Shown: piece by piece, positions 36,627-44,717 of the stretch | How the letters are laid out: each line of letters begins with the position of its first letter | Position numbering within the stretch: position 1 is the stretch's first letter | From: Alphaproteobacteria bacterium | Lineage (GTDB): Bacteria > Pseudomonadota > Alphaproteobacteria > Micropepsales > Micropepsaceae | DNA length: 58,410 nt | NCBI GenBank assembly: GCA_009693985.1 | Contig: SHWE01000008.1 | Span: 1 to 58,410 of the forward strand | Direction of reading: 5' to 3' | Translations under genes and position numbers: made by a program | The notes under the pieces: generated by a model | The model's database searches: none | The model's input: the letters and a program-made list of their open reading frames with translations, nothing else | Told to the model about the DNA's origin: nothing

Positions 36627-37913
36627 GTGCTCGACAGCAAAAGTCTGCCGGCGCAACTCAAGAAGCTGCACGTTCTCGTCGTCGATGACATCCAGATGAA
36701 TCTGGAGATCCTCAGCCGCCAGCTCGGCGTCTTTGGAATGAACGTCGCGACGGTCGCCGACGGCTTTGCCGCCATCGCGGAGCTGGAGCGCGCCTGGTAT
36801 CGCGGCAAGCCTTACGACCTTGTGTTCCTCGATCAGATGATGCCGGGACTTGCCGGTGAGGGCCTGGCCGAACGAATCCGTGCCGAGCCGAAGCTCGCGG
36901 AAACCAAGCTGGTGCTGGTGTCGTCGGCGGGCTCGCATGGCGTCAGGAAATCGGCGGTGGCGATGCTCGATGCCATCGTGGGAAAGCCGGTGCGTCAGCA
37001 AGATTTGTTCGATTGCCTGATGAAGATCTACAGCGTGCCGTCGGCCAAGCTGCTTATGCCGGCGCGCCGTGCCACCGATAGGAAAAATCCCGTCGCGGCT
37101 GTTCCGCTGAGCGTGCTGCTCGCCGAAGACAACAGGATCAATCAGCAATTCGCCATCATGGTGCTGAGCAAGGCGGGACACGCGGTCGATTCGGTCTGGA
37201 ACGGACATCAGGCGGTCGATGCGCTGCGCCGCAAGAACTACGACCTCGTGTTGATGGACATCCAGATGCCTGAACTCGATGGGATTCAGGCCACGAAACA
37301 GATACGGGCGCTGCCGGCGCCGAAATGCAACGTCGCCATCATTGCCATGACGGCGAACGCGATGACGGGCGTCAAGGAGGAATATCTAGCCGCCGGCATG
37401 AACGATTATCTGGTAAAACCGGTTCAGCCTCACATGCTGCTCGCCAAGGTCGCGCAATACGCGCCCGCCGCGAAGGCGGATTACTGGACGGAACCTTCCT
37501 CCGAACCGGCGCATGCGGGCCATAAGGATCCGTCGCTGCTGCCCGTGCTCGATCTCGACAAGCTGAAGAGCTTGGAGGATGTGCTGCCGCCGGATCAATT
37601 GCGCGATTTCCTGTCGCTGTTTCCACCCGACATGCAGACGCAATTGGTGGAACTGCAAAACGCCTACGCGCAACGCGACTTTCTCGGAATCGCGCGCACG
37701 GCGCACATCGTCGTCAGCAATGCCGGCAATGTCGGCGCCATGCAGACCTGCGCGCTGGCGCGGGCGCTCGAAAGAGCCTGCGCCGGCGATCAAAGCGCTT
37801 GCGAGACGCTGCTGGCTTCATTGGAAGATGCCGCCATCTCAGCCGTCAGCGCGCTCAATGTCTGGCTCGACAGCAAGGCACAGGCGAAACAGGGGCATAC
37901 CGCGCGCGCATAA
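36627..37913 (+). CDS. REC-REC-Hpt protein, 3' half of a broken hybrid histidine kinase
   Basis: 428 residues from a GTG, in the same frame as the preceding kinase part and only nine codons after its stop. Domain 1 is a receiver (VLVVDDIQMN; phosphoacceptor Asp in LVFLDQMMPG; Lys in IVGKPV). Domain 2 is a second receiver (LLAEDNRIN; LVLMDIQMPELDG; YLVKPV). A C-terminal Hpt-like domain has ARTAHIVVSNAGNVGA, with the His present but the usual LKG after it lost. All key receiver residues are intact, so the piece could still be phosphorylated by another kinase if it is made. Its own ribosome-binding site is poor. Confidence 0.7.
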   Translation: MLDSKSLPAQLKKLHVLVVDDIQMNLEILSRQLGVFGMNVATVADGFAAIAELERAWYRGKPYDLVFLDQMMPGLAGEGLAERIRAEPKLAETKLVLVSSAGSHGVRKSAVAMLDAIVGKPVRQQDLFDCLMKIYSVPSAKLLMPARRATDRKNPVAAVPLSVLLAEDNRINQQFAIMVLSKAGHAVDSVWNGHQAVDALRRKNYDLVLMDIQMPELDGIQATKQIRALPAPKCNVAIIAMTANAMTGVKEEYLAAGMNDYLVKPVQPHMLLAKVAQYAPAAKADYWTEPSSEPAHAGHKDPSLLPVLDLDKLKSLEDVLPPDQLRDFLSLFPPDMQTQLVELQNAYAQRDFLGIARTAHIVVSNAGNVGAMQTCALARALERACAGDQSACETLLASLEDAAISAVSALNVWLDSKAQAKQGHTARA

Positions 37914-37991
37914 TTGTCGAAATCGCGGATGCCACGGCGATTGTCAGCGCGTGTGCATCGCGCGCATAATGTCCTCGATACGGAGGACATC

Positions 37992-39299
37992 ATGAAACCG
38001 GCACGGCTTCTCGCGCTTGCAACGATCGCATCCCTCGCCTCGACGGGCGCGAGCTTGGCCCAGAGCCATCCGGAATATGTGCCCTTGGGGCGGATTCAAG
38101 CCGCGCTCTACAAACCGGACAGCGGCCCCGCGCCCCATATCGCCTATCTGATCGCACACCGGACGGCGAACCAGCTCAGCACGCTTGCCTGCACCGAGCT
38201 CGCTAGCCGCGGCTTCCTCGTCGTGTGCTTCAACACGCGCTTCGTCAACAACGAGACCATCGTCAATTGGGAAGAGACGCCACTCGACGTCAAGGCAGCG
38301 GTGGATTTCGCGCGGGCGCAACCCGGCATCACCAAGGTGGTGCTGCTCGGCCATAGCGGCGGCTCGCCTTTGATGAGCTTCTATCAGGCCATCGCGGAGA
38401 ACGGCGCCGCCTACTGCCAGAAGCCGGAGCGCATGATGAAATGCGGGAATATTCCGGCGCTGACGCCCGCCGATGGGCTCGTCTTCCCCGACGCGCATCC
38501 GGGCAATCCGGCGCAGGCGTTACGCGGCATCAATCCTTCGCTGTCGGTGGTGGACGGCAAAATCGTGGTTGACTCCACGCTCGATCCGTTCAGTGCCGCC
38601 AATGGCTACAATCCGAAGGGGCCGTCGAAATATTCCAAGGACTTCCAGACTCGCTATTACGCCGCGCAATCGCGAGCGATGAACGCGCAGATCGCCAAAG
38701 TGATGGAGGCGAAGGCGCGCATGGCAAAGGGCGAGTACACCTATCCCGACAACGACATCGTGCTGGTGCCGTTCAGCGATCAGGAGGGCTCCGCCGGCCT
38801 GATGCTGATGGATCCGTCGATCCCGGAATTCATGAGCACGGCGAAGCCGCAGAAACTGCTCAAGAACGACGGCAGCATTGTGCGCCAGATCGTGCACAGC
38901 GTGGCCGTGCCGGAGCTCGGCCAGGCCGAATCCAACCGCGAATTCAACGCCGGCACCAAGGTGCTGACGTTCACGTCTTACTTAAGCGCCAATGCCACGC
39001 GGTCGACGAATTCGGTCGACGGCATCGACCATTGCTCGACGAATATTTCGACGATCTGCAATTTGCGCACGGTGAAGGCGCCGATCCTCGTCGCTGCGAT
39101 GGGCGGTTGGCGTTTCGTGCGCGACCAGGAGCAGATGTACGAAGAATCGCCCGCCGCCGATAAGGATTTCATCGTGGTCGAAGGGGCGATCCACCCCTAT
39201 ACGCCGTGCCGGCCGTGCGAGAAGACACCGGGGCAATATTCGAACACGGTCAAGAACCTGTTCGACTACATGGCGGCGTGGACCAACAAGCGCTTCTAA
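37992..39299 (+). CDS. secreted alpha/beta hydrolase-like protein
   Basis: 435 residues with a signal peptide to about residue 23 (SLA-QS). The N-terminal half is alpha/beta hydrolase-like: strand AYLIAHRTANQ, VVCFNTRF, then VVLLGHSGGSP with Ser122 as nucleophile. A long insertion (about residues 135-330) separates it from APILVAAMGGWRFV and a late VEGAIHPYTPC, whose His may complete the triad. Six or more Cys in the mature part suggest disulphides. SD GGAGG stands 6 nt upstream of the ATG. It overlaps the stop of the convergent monooxygenase gene by 3 nt. Substrate unknown. Confidence 0.75.
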   Translation: MKPARLLALATIASLASTGASLAQSHPEYVPLGRIQAALYKPDSGPAPHIAYLIAHRTANQLSTLACTELASRGFLVVCFNTRFVNNETIVNWEETPLDVKAAVDFARAQPGITKVVLLGHSGGSPLMSFYQAIAENGAAYCQKPERMMKCGNIPALTPADGLVFPDAHPGNPAQALRGINPSLSVVDGKIVVDSTLDPFSAANGYNPKGPSKYSKDFQTRYYAAQSRAMNAQIAKVMEAKARMAKGEYTYPDNDIVLVPFSDQEGSAGLMLMDPSIPEFMSTAKPQKLLKNDGSIVRQIVHSVAVPELGQAESNREFNAGTKVLTFTSYLSANATRSTNSVDGIDHCSTNISTICNLRTVKAPILVAAMGGWRFVRDQEQMYEESPAADKDFIVVEGAIHPYTPCRPCEKTPGQYSNTVKNLFDYMAAWTNKRF

Positions 39300-40540
39300 C
39301 CGACGTCCTTTTGGCCGAAGCCGGCGATGCGCTTGTAATTGTCGGAGAGCGCACGCAGCTCGTCCTGACTGATGAATTTGTCGAGATCGTCGAACGGACG
39401 GTCGCCGGTCAGCTCATCGACCTTGATGTTGATGAAATCGGGCGGCGTCGTGCGGTTGGTGTGCACGATCTTCGTAGTGGTCGCGAGCCGCGCGGCTTCG
39501 TAAGCCGTCAGCGCTTCCTGCGGATGGTCCGTTGTCTGCATCAGATCGGCGAGCGTGCGCGCGTCGATCAGCGCCTGCGCCGAGCCGTTCGAGCCGCGCT
39601 GATACATCGGATGCGCGGCATCGCCGAGGAACGTGATCCGCCCGAACGTCCAGCGCGGGATCGGGTCCTTGTCGACCATCGGATATTCCAACAGCACTTC
39701 GGAACGCTTCAGCAGTGCCGGCACATCCAGCCAATCGAATTTCCAGGATTCGTAAATAGGGAGAAAATCCTCGAGCTTGCCCGGCTTGTTCCAATCGTTC
39801 TTAGGCCGGCCGAGCAAAGGCGCTTCCGTCGTCCAATTGATCAACTGGTTTCCCTCGCCGTCGATGTCGTCGACGATCGGATAGATCACGATCTTGCCGG
39901 TCTTGATCGAGCCGATGCGGATATAGGTGTGACCGTCCAGGATGGGCTTGCCGCGCGCCACGCCGCGCCAGGTGTTGATGCCTTCGAAGGCGACGTCTTC
40001 GCCCGGATAGAAATGACGCCGCACGGCGGAATTGACGCCGTCGCAAGCGAGCGCGATGTCGGCGCGAACCGATGGGGCCGCCGCGCCCGTCGTCGTTTTC
40101 TGGAAATGCAGAGTCACGCCGGAATCGTTTTGCTCCAGCCCGATGCAGCGCCGGTTGAGCACGATACGGTCCGCGCCGAGGCGTGCTTTTGCCGCCTCAA
40201 ACAGGATCGTGTGCAGCCGTCCGCGATGGATGCCGACTTCCGGATAGGAATAGCCGGCGCGAAGTCCCCGCGGTTCCTTGTAGATGAGTTGTCCGAAGCG
40301 GTTGAAGAAGGCGCTTTCGTAATTGGTGATCCCGGCGGCGACGAGTTTTTCCTGAAGCCCGAGCTGCGTCAGCTCGCGCATCGCATGGGGCAGGATGGTG
40401 ATGCCAACGCCGAGCTCCTTGATCTCGGGCGCGACCTCGTAGACGCGCGACGGTATCCCGCGGCTGTGCAGGCCAAGCGCGAGCGCAAGCCCGGCGATGC
40501 CGCCGCCGACAATGGCGATGTCGGTGTTTGGGTTTTTCAT
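39296..40540 (-). CDS. FAD-dependent aromatic monooxygenase, PhzS/salicylate-hydroxylase-like
   Basis: 414 residues of the group A flavoprotein monooxygenases. The FAD motif GGGIAG is at 12-17, the DG motif at ALACDGVNSAVRR, and the GD motif at ITFLGDAAHPMYQRGSNGSAQALIDA (two parts). The MYxRGSNGxAQA version is typical of the PhzS (5-methylphenazine-1-carboxylate monooxygenase) branch. It hydroxylates a ring, often with decarboxylation, using NAD(P)H and O2. The ATG overlaps the upstream dehydrogenase stop by 4 nt (ATGA), so the two are coupled. Substrate unknown. Confidence 0.88.
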   Translation of the reverse strand: MKNPNTDIAIVGGGIAGLALALGLHSRGIPSRVYEVAPEIKELGVGITILPHAMRELTQLGLQEKLVAAGITNYESAFFNRFGQLIYKEPRGLRAGYSYPEVGIHRGRLHTILFEAAKARLGADRIVLNRRCIGLEQNDSGVTLHFQKTTTGAAAPSVRADIALACDGVNSAVRRHFYPGEDVAFEGINTWRGVARGKPILDGHTYIRIGSIKTGKIVIYPIVDDIDGEGNQLINWTTEAPLLGRPKNDWNKPGKLEDFLPIYESWKFDWLDVPALLKRSEVLLEYPMVDKDPIPRWTFGRITFLGDAAHPMYQRGSNGSAQALIDARTLADLMQTTDHPQEALTAYEAARLATTTKIVHTNRTTPPDFINIKVDELTGDRPFDDLDKFISQDELRALSDNYKRIAGFGQKDVG

Positions 40541-41529
40541 CCGCGCTTCAACACTTCGGGGTTCATCAGATTCTTCGGTGCGCCGTCGAGGAAGGCGAGA
40601 ATATTTTCCATCGCCGGCTGATAGAATGCGTGCAGGCCTTCTTCCGTGGTGAAACCCAGATGCGGCGTCAGCACCGTGTTGGGCAAATCGCGGAACGGAT
40701 TGTCGGACGGCAGCGGCTCGGAATCGAACACGTCGAGCGCGGCGACAATCTTTTTCTCCCGGATGGCGGCAAGCAGCGCCGCCTCGTCCACGATCGGCCC
40801 GCGCGAGGTGTTGATGAAGATCGCGTTCTTCTTCATGCTGGCGAAATCACCGGCGCTGATCAGCCCGCGCGAACGCGGCCCCAGCACAAGATGCACGGTG
40901 ACGGCATCGGATTCGGCGAACAATTGGTCCTTGGTCACAAGCTCGGCGCCCGCTTCCTTGGCTTTCTCGGCGGTCAGATTCTGGCTCCACGCGATCACGC
41001 GCATGCCGAGCGCGTGGCCGTAGCGCGCCATATAGGCGCCGATACGCCCCAAGCCGATGATGCCGAGGGTGCGATGTTCGAGATTGATCCCAGGCGGAAT
41101 ACCCTGTTGGAAGCGCCCGGCGCGAATGGCGGCATCGCCTTGCGGAATTTTGCGCGCGGCGGCGAGCAGCAGCGCCAGCGCCATTTCGGCGGCCGGCGCC
41201 GGCGAATGGCCGCCCGAGGTGAGCGTGCAGATAATGCCGCGCTTGGTCGCCGCTTCGAGATCGACATTGGGTGCGCGCGAGCCGGTCAGCGACAACATCT
41301 TCAGCTTCGGCAATTTCGCAATCAGTCCTTCCGAAAAACGCGACCGCTCGCGCAGCAACAGAACGATATCGAAATCGGCGAGCAGCGTTGCCGCTTCGTC
41401 CTCTTCTCCGGCCGCGAAATGGCGCTGGAAGAATTCAAGCTCGGCCCGCGCGGCCAGAGGCGACCAGTCGATAAGGCCGCGCGCCGCGTTCTGCCAATCA
41501 TCGATAATCGCAACTTTGGTCTTCGCCAT
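40537..41529 (-). CDS. D-2-hydroxyacid dehydrogenase family protein
   Basis: 330 residues. The NAD-binding segment is LGIIGLGRIGAYMARYGHALG, in two halves around GLGRIG. Catalytic residues are visible: Arg in INTSRGPIVDE, Glu in DVFDSEPL and His in LTPHLGF. These enzymes reduce 2-oxoacids or oxidise D-2-hydroxyacids with NAD(H). SD GAGG stands about 8 nt before the ATG. It is the first gene of a coupled pair with the flavin monooxygenase. Specificity (glycerate, phosphoglycerate or other) cannot be read from the sequence. Confidence 0.9.
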   Translation of the reverse strand: MAKTKVAIIDDWQNAARGLIDWSPLAARAELEFFQRHFAAGEEDEAATLLADFDIVLLLRERSRFSEGLIAKLPKLKMLSLTGSRAPNVDLEAATKRGIICTLTSGGHSPAPAAEMALALLLAAARKIPQGDAAIRAGRFQQGIPPGINLEHRTLGIIGLGRIGAYMARYGHALGMRVIAWSQNLTAEKAKEAGAELVTKDQLFAESDAVTVHLVLGPRSRGLISAGDFASMKKNAIFINTSRGPIVDEAALLAAIREKKIVAALDVFDSEPLPSDNPFRDLPNTVLTPHLGFTTEEGLHAFYQPAMENILAFLDGAPKNLMNPEVLKRG

Positions 41530-41630
41530 GCGGGAGGCCTCAACTTTGGGCAGCGGGCATTTAATGCTAAAGGACGCGGAAAGCTAGCAACAGCGGAGCG
41601 CGCTCGCCAGACGCGCGCGGAACGGTCCTC

Positions 41631-42089
41631 ATGCGTTGGTCTCGTGCATCTTTCGCAAGCCTGGCTGCCGCGATGATGGTGTCGGGGGTGCAGGGGCAAA
41701 ACGCGGCACCCAGGCTCAATCTCGCCACGGCCCAGAAAATGGCGGATGCCTGCGTCGCCTATGCCGGCGCGCATAATGGCGCGGTGAGCATCTGGGTCTA
41801 TGACGAGCAAGGCGGCGTGGTCTATTTCCAGCGCATGGACGGGGCGCTTCCCGATGGTCCGGCCTTTGGACCGGCGTCGCCGGGATTCATAGGCAATGAG
41901 AGCACCCAGCCCTTCACCCGGGAACCCGGCACGGGCGCGTCGGCGGGCGATCCCGTCATCCTCAACGGGCGCAACATCGGCAGCGTGCAGGTCACCGGCA
42001 TGGGCGCCACCGGCAACTTTGCCTGCGCCCGGGTCGCCATAGACGCGGGCGTTCCACCGGGCCGGGTTAACGGTCCCGGCGGTCGCTAG
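41631..42089 (+). CDS. secreted GlcG/HbpS-like (haem-degrading-family) protein
   Basis: 152 residues with a signal peptide to about residue 22. The mature part keeps the HbpS/GlcG pattern: LNLATAQKMADACVAYA, then VSIWVYDEQGGVVYFQRMDGA, then GDPVILNGRNIGSVQVTGMGATG. The central helical region is shorter and glycine/proline-rich compared with GlcG. HbpS homologues bind haem or corrinoids in some bacteria, while many are uncharacterised. It is divergent from the 2-hydroxyacid dehydrogenase and 49 bp before the 2OG oxygenase gene. Confidence 0.65.
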   Translation: MRWSRASFASLAAAMMVSGVQGQNAAPRLNLATAQKMADACVAYAGAHNGAVSIWVYDEQGGVVYFQRMDGALPDGPAFGPASPGFIGNESTQPFTREPGTGASAGDPVILNGRNIGSVQVTGMGATGNFACARVAIDAGVPPGRVNGPGGR

Positions 42090-42138
42090 GCTTGCCTCCG
42101 GGCCGGCGACCTGACAAACCGGCGGCGGCGAATATAAT

Positions 42139-42810
42139 ATGAACTTCGTGGCGAACACGGTCTTGAAGACACGCGACCAGACGGAGCTCTCGGTGGACAT
42201 CGAGGCGCTGGCGCGCGCGCGCGTGGAAACCGACCCGTTTCCCTACGCGATCGTGCCCGGCTTCGTGAAGCACGCCGCCTTGGACGCCATTCGCGCGGAT
42301 TTTCCCATCGTCGCCCATCCCGGCAGCTTCCCGCTTTCGACGCTGAGCTATGGCCCGGCCTTCCGCCGTCTGATCGACGACCTTAAGGGCGATGAGATGC
42401 AGAAAATCGTCGCCGAACGTCTGGGTCTCGATCTTGCGAACCGGCCGACCACGGTCACGGTGCGCGGGCAAAGCCGGGCGGCCGACGGCAAGATCCACAC
42501 CGACAGCAAGACCAAGCTCGTCACCGTGCTCATCTACATGAACGATGCGTGGGAGAGTCCGAAGGGACGCCTGCGCCTGGTGCGCTCGGCGGACAATCTC
42601 GACGATGTGGTGGCCGAAGTGCCGCCCGATGAAGGCACGCTGCTGCTGTTCAAGAACCAGCCCAATGCGTGGCATGGGTTCGAGCCGTTCGCGGGCCCGC
42701 GCCGCGTCATACAGTTGAACTGGGTGACGGATGCGTCCGTCGTGCGGCGCGAGGAATCCCGCCATCGCCTCAGCGCCTTCTTCAAGCGTCTGTTCAAGAA
42801 GCCGGGTTAG
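42139..42810 (+). CDS. 2-oxoglutarate-Fe(II) dioxygenase family protein
   Basis: 223 residues, cytoplasmic. The iron triad is His120 and Asp122 (KIHTDSK) with His179 (AWHGFEP), and Arg189 (GPRRVIQLNW) should bind 2-oxoglutarate. The double-stranded beta-helix strands LVTVLIYMND and GTLLLFKN lie between them. A basic tail (FFKRLFKKPG) closes the protein. The unrecognised 632-residue protein starts 8 bp later, so the two are probably cotranslated. It should hydroxylate some substrate, possibly a sugar, lipid or protein side chain. Confidence 0.8.
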   Translation: MNFVANTVLKTRDQTELSVDIEALARARVETDPFPYAIVPGFVKHAALDAIRADFPIVAHPGSFPLSTLSYGPAFRRLIDDLKGDEMQKIVAERLGLDLANRPTTVTVRGQSRAADGKIHTDSKTKLVTVLIYMNDAWESPKGRLRLVRSADNLDDVVAEVPPDEGTLLLFKNQPNAWHGFEPFAGPRRVIQLNWVTDASVVRREESRHRLSAFFKRLFKKPG

Positions 42811-42818
42811 AGCGGGCC

Positions 42819-44717
42819 ATGCCGCTGAACATCGAAACCTTTTCCAATGCGGTCGGCGGCAACGCCTTCTACAAGGCGGCGACGCATCCGCTGGCGGCTA
42901 ACCCTGCGCGGGCGCTGTTGGCGAAATTGCGCGCCAATGGCGCGGTGGCGCTCTACGACCCGCATAATCTGCTGGCGGCGTTCGATGCGTTCTATCCGCT
43001 GGACGGCATCGAGATCGCCGGATTGTTCGTGCAGGATGTCAGCCATATCGGCCGCGCCTTTCGCAATCATGCCGCACGGCCCGTGACCGAGCTTGCCGAT
43101 TGCCGCTGCGGCACGGTGCTGATCGCCGGCTTCGACACAGCGCCCGCAACCGCGCAAATCCGCACCCTGGCGAAACACGCGGCGCTCGTCAGCTTCGATG
43201 AGATGCGCCTGCCCGCGGACATGATCACCGACAGATCGCGCTATCTCTCCAATCTCAACTTCGCCACCAATTTCATCTTCTTCCGCGATTGCGACGGCCA
43301 TCACACGCGCCTCGTCACCACCAATTATTGGGGCGGCTATGGCGCCAAGGGCGGGCACATCTGGTTTCGGCTGTTCGATGACGGCGGCAATGCGCTTGCC
43401 GAATGGCGGCAGGATTTGCCCGCCGCCTATGCCTCCATCGTTATCGACAGCAAAGAGGTGCGCGCGCGTTTCGGGTTGCCGCCCTTCACCGGTCAATTGT
43501 TCGCTCATGTGGTCGGCGCGGCCGGGCACGACATCGTCAAATATGCGCTCGACACCTATGGCGATGCGGGGGACGTGCTCTCATGCACGCATGACGCCAA
43601 TTCCTGGCCGTCCAATCTCTATGCCGGTCTGCCTGCGCCGAACGCCGATGAAAATGTCGTGCTGTGGGTGCAGAATTCGCATCCCAATCCGATCGAAGGC
43701 GGCGAGATCGGCCTGAACCTGATGGGCGATGCGAACATCGCCTGGCTGAAGGAACCTGTTCCCGCCTTTGCGTCGCGCGCGTTGCATGTCAGCGCGTTGT
43801 TGCCGGAAGCGCGCTGGCCGCAGCAAATCGAAATCCGCGCCGGCAAGCATCTGGTGCGGCCGCGCTATGAGGTGGTTGCCAAGAACGGACGGCGCCGCAT
43901 TTCCCATCCCAATGTCGAGCGCGAGGATTTGAAGCTCGACGAGACGCTGCCCAAGCTCGGCGCGTTGCTCGGTAAGGGGTTCATTCTTCCGGGACCGGTG
44001 CTACCGCTGAAGCGCTACCGCAGCGCCATTCTGCCGACGCCGATGTCGAGCGTGCAGACGCGGCTTCCGGTCAAGCTCGCCATCTATGACCGCAACGGAA
44101 AGAAAGCGGCCGAACATTCCTTCGGCAATCTCAAGCGCAGCGATTCGATCGCGCTGACCGCCAACGAGCTTCTGAATGGCCATATCGATGGCGGTTACGG
44201 ACATATGGAGCTGGCCTATGATTTTGCCGCCGGCGCTGAAGCCGATGGCTGGCTGCATGCGCTATTCCGTTACGAAGACGTCGAGACCGGCCACGGCGCC
44301 GAGACGAGCTTCGGCGCGCACATGTTCAACACGCTCATCACTTACAAAGGCGAGCCGCAATCCTATAAGGGTCCGCCGCCCGGCCTTTCGACGCGGCTGT
44401 TCCTGCGTATCGGTGCGCCGCCGCTCGATACGATGTGCCATCTGATCTATCCCGCATCGCTGCCTTGGCACGATGTTTCGGATACGGCGCTGATCCTGAT
44501 GTCGGAAGCAGGCGAGGAAGTCGCGCGCCGTGTCGTGAACATTCCCTGCGGGGGTTCGCATCTCTGGCGCGTGAACGAGACCTTTAGCGGAGCGGAACAC
44601 AAAGCAGCGGGCGTGCATGGCTACGCCGTGGTGCGCGACACCACCTGCCGCCTGTTCGGCTATCACGGTCTTATCGGCACAAACGCCTTCAGCCTGGACC
44701 ACATGTTTGGCTTCTGA
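42819..44717 (+). CDS. conserved-looking protein of unknown function (632 aa)
   Basis: I do not recognise this family. 632 residues, no signal peptide or membrane span. The middle has FATNFIFFRDCDGHHTRLVT and YWGGYGAKGGHIWFRLFD, and VLWVQNSHPNPIEGGEIGLN follows; these read as beta-sandwich strands. A second sandwich-like part is LPVKLAIYDRNGKKAAEHSF and GYGHMELAYDF, and a third ends CRLFGYHGLIGTNAFSLDHMFGF. His/Asp/Cys-rich spots (CRCG, DCDGHH, THDANSWPSN) could bind metal. It is 8 bp after a 2OG oxygenase and overlaps the ELM1-family gene, so the three form one unit. Confidence 0.6.
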   Translation: MPLNIETFSNAVGGNAFYKAATHPLAANPARALLAKLRANGAVALYDPHNLLAAFDAFYPLDGIEIAGLFVQDVSHIGRAFRNHAARPVTELADCRCGTVLIAGFDTAPATAQIRTLAKHAALVSFDEMRLPADMITDRSRYLSNLNFATNFIFFRDCDGHHTRLVTTNYWGGYGAKGGHIWFRLFDDGGNALAEWRQDLPAAYASIVIDSKEVRARFGLPPFTGQLFAHVVGAAGHDIVKYALDTYGDAGDVLSCTHDANSWPSNLYAGLPAPNADENVVLWVQNSHPNPIEGGEIGLNLMGDANIAWLKEPVPAFASRALHVSALLPEARWPQQIEIRAGKHLVRPRYEVVAKNGRRRISHPNVEREDLKLDETLPKLGALLGKGFILPGPVLPLKRYRSAILPTPMSSVQTRLPVKLAIYDRNGKKAAEHSFGNLKRSDSIALTANELLNGHIDGGYGHMELAYDFAAGAEADGWLHALFRYEDVETGHGAETSFGAHMFNTLITYKGEPQSYKGPPPGLSTRLFLRIGAPPLDTMCHLIYPASLPWHDVSDTALILMSEAGEEVARRVVNIPCGGSHLWRVNETFSGAEHKAAGVHGYAVVRDTTCRLFGYHGLIGTNAFSLDHMFGF

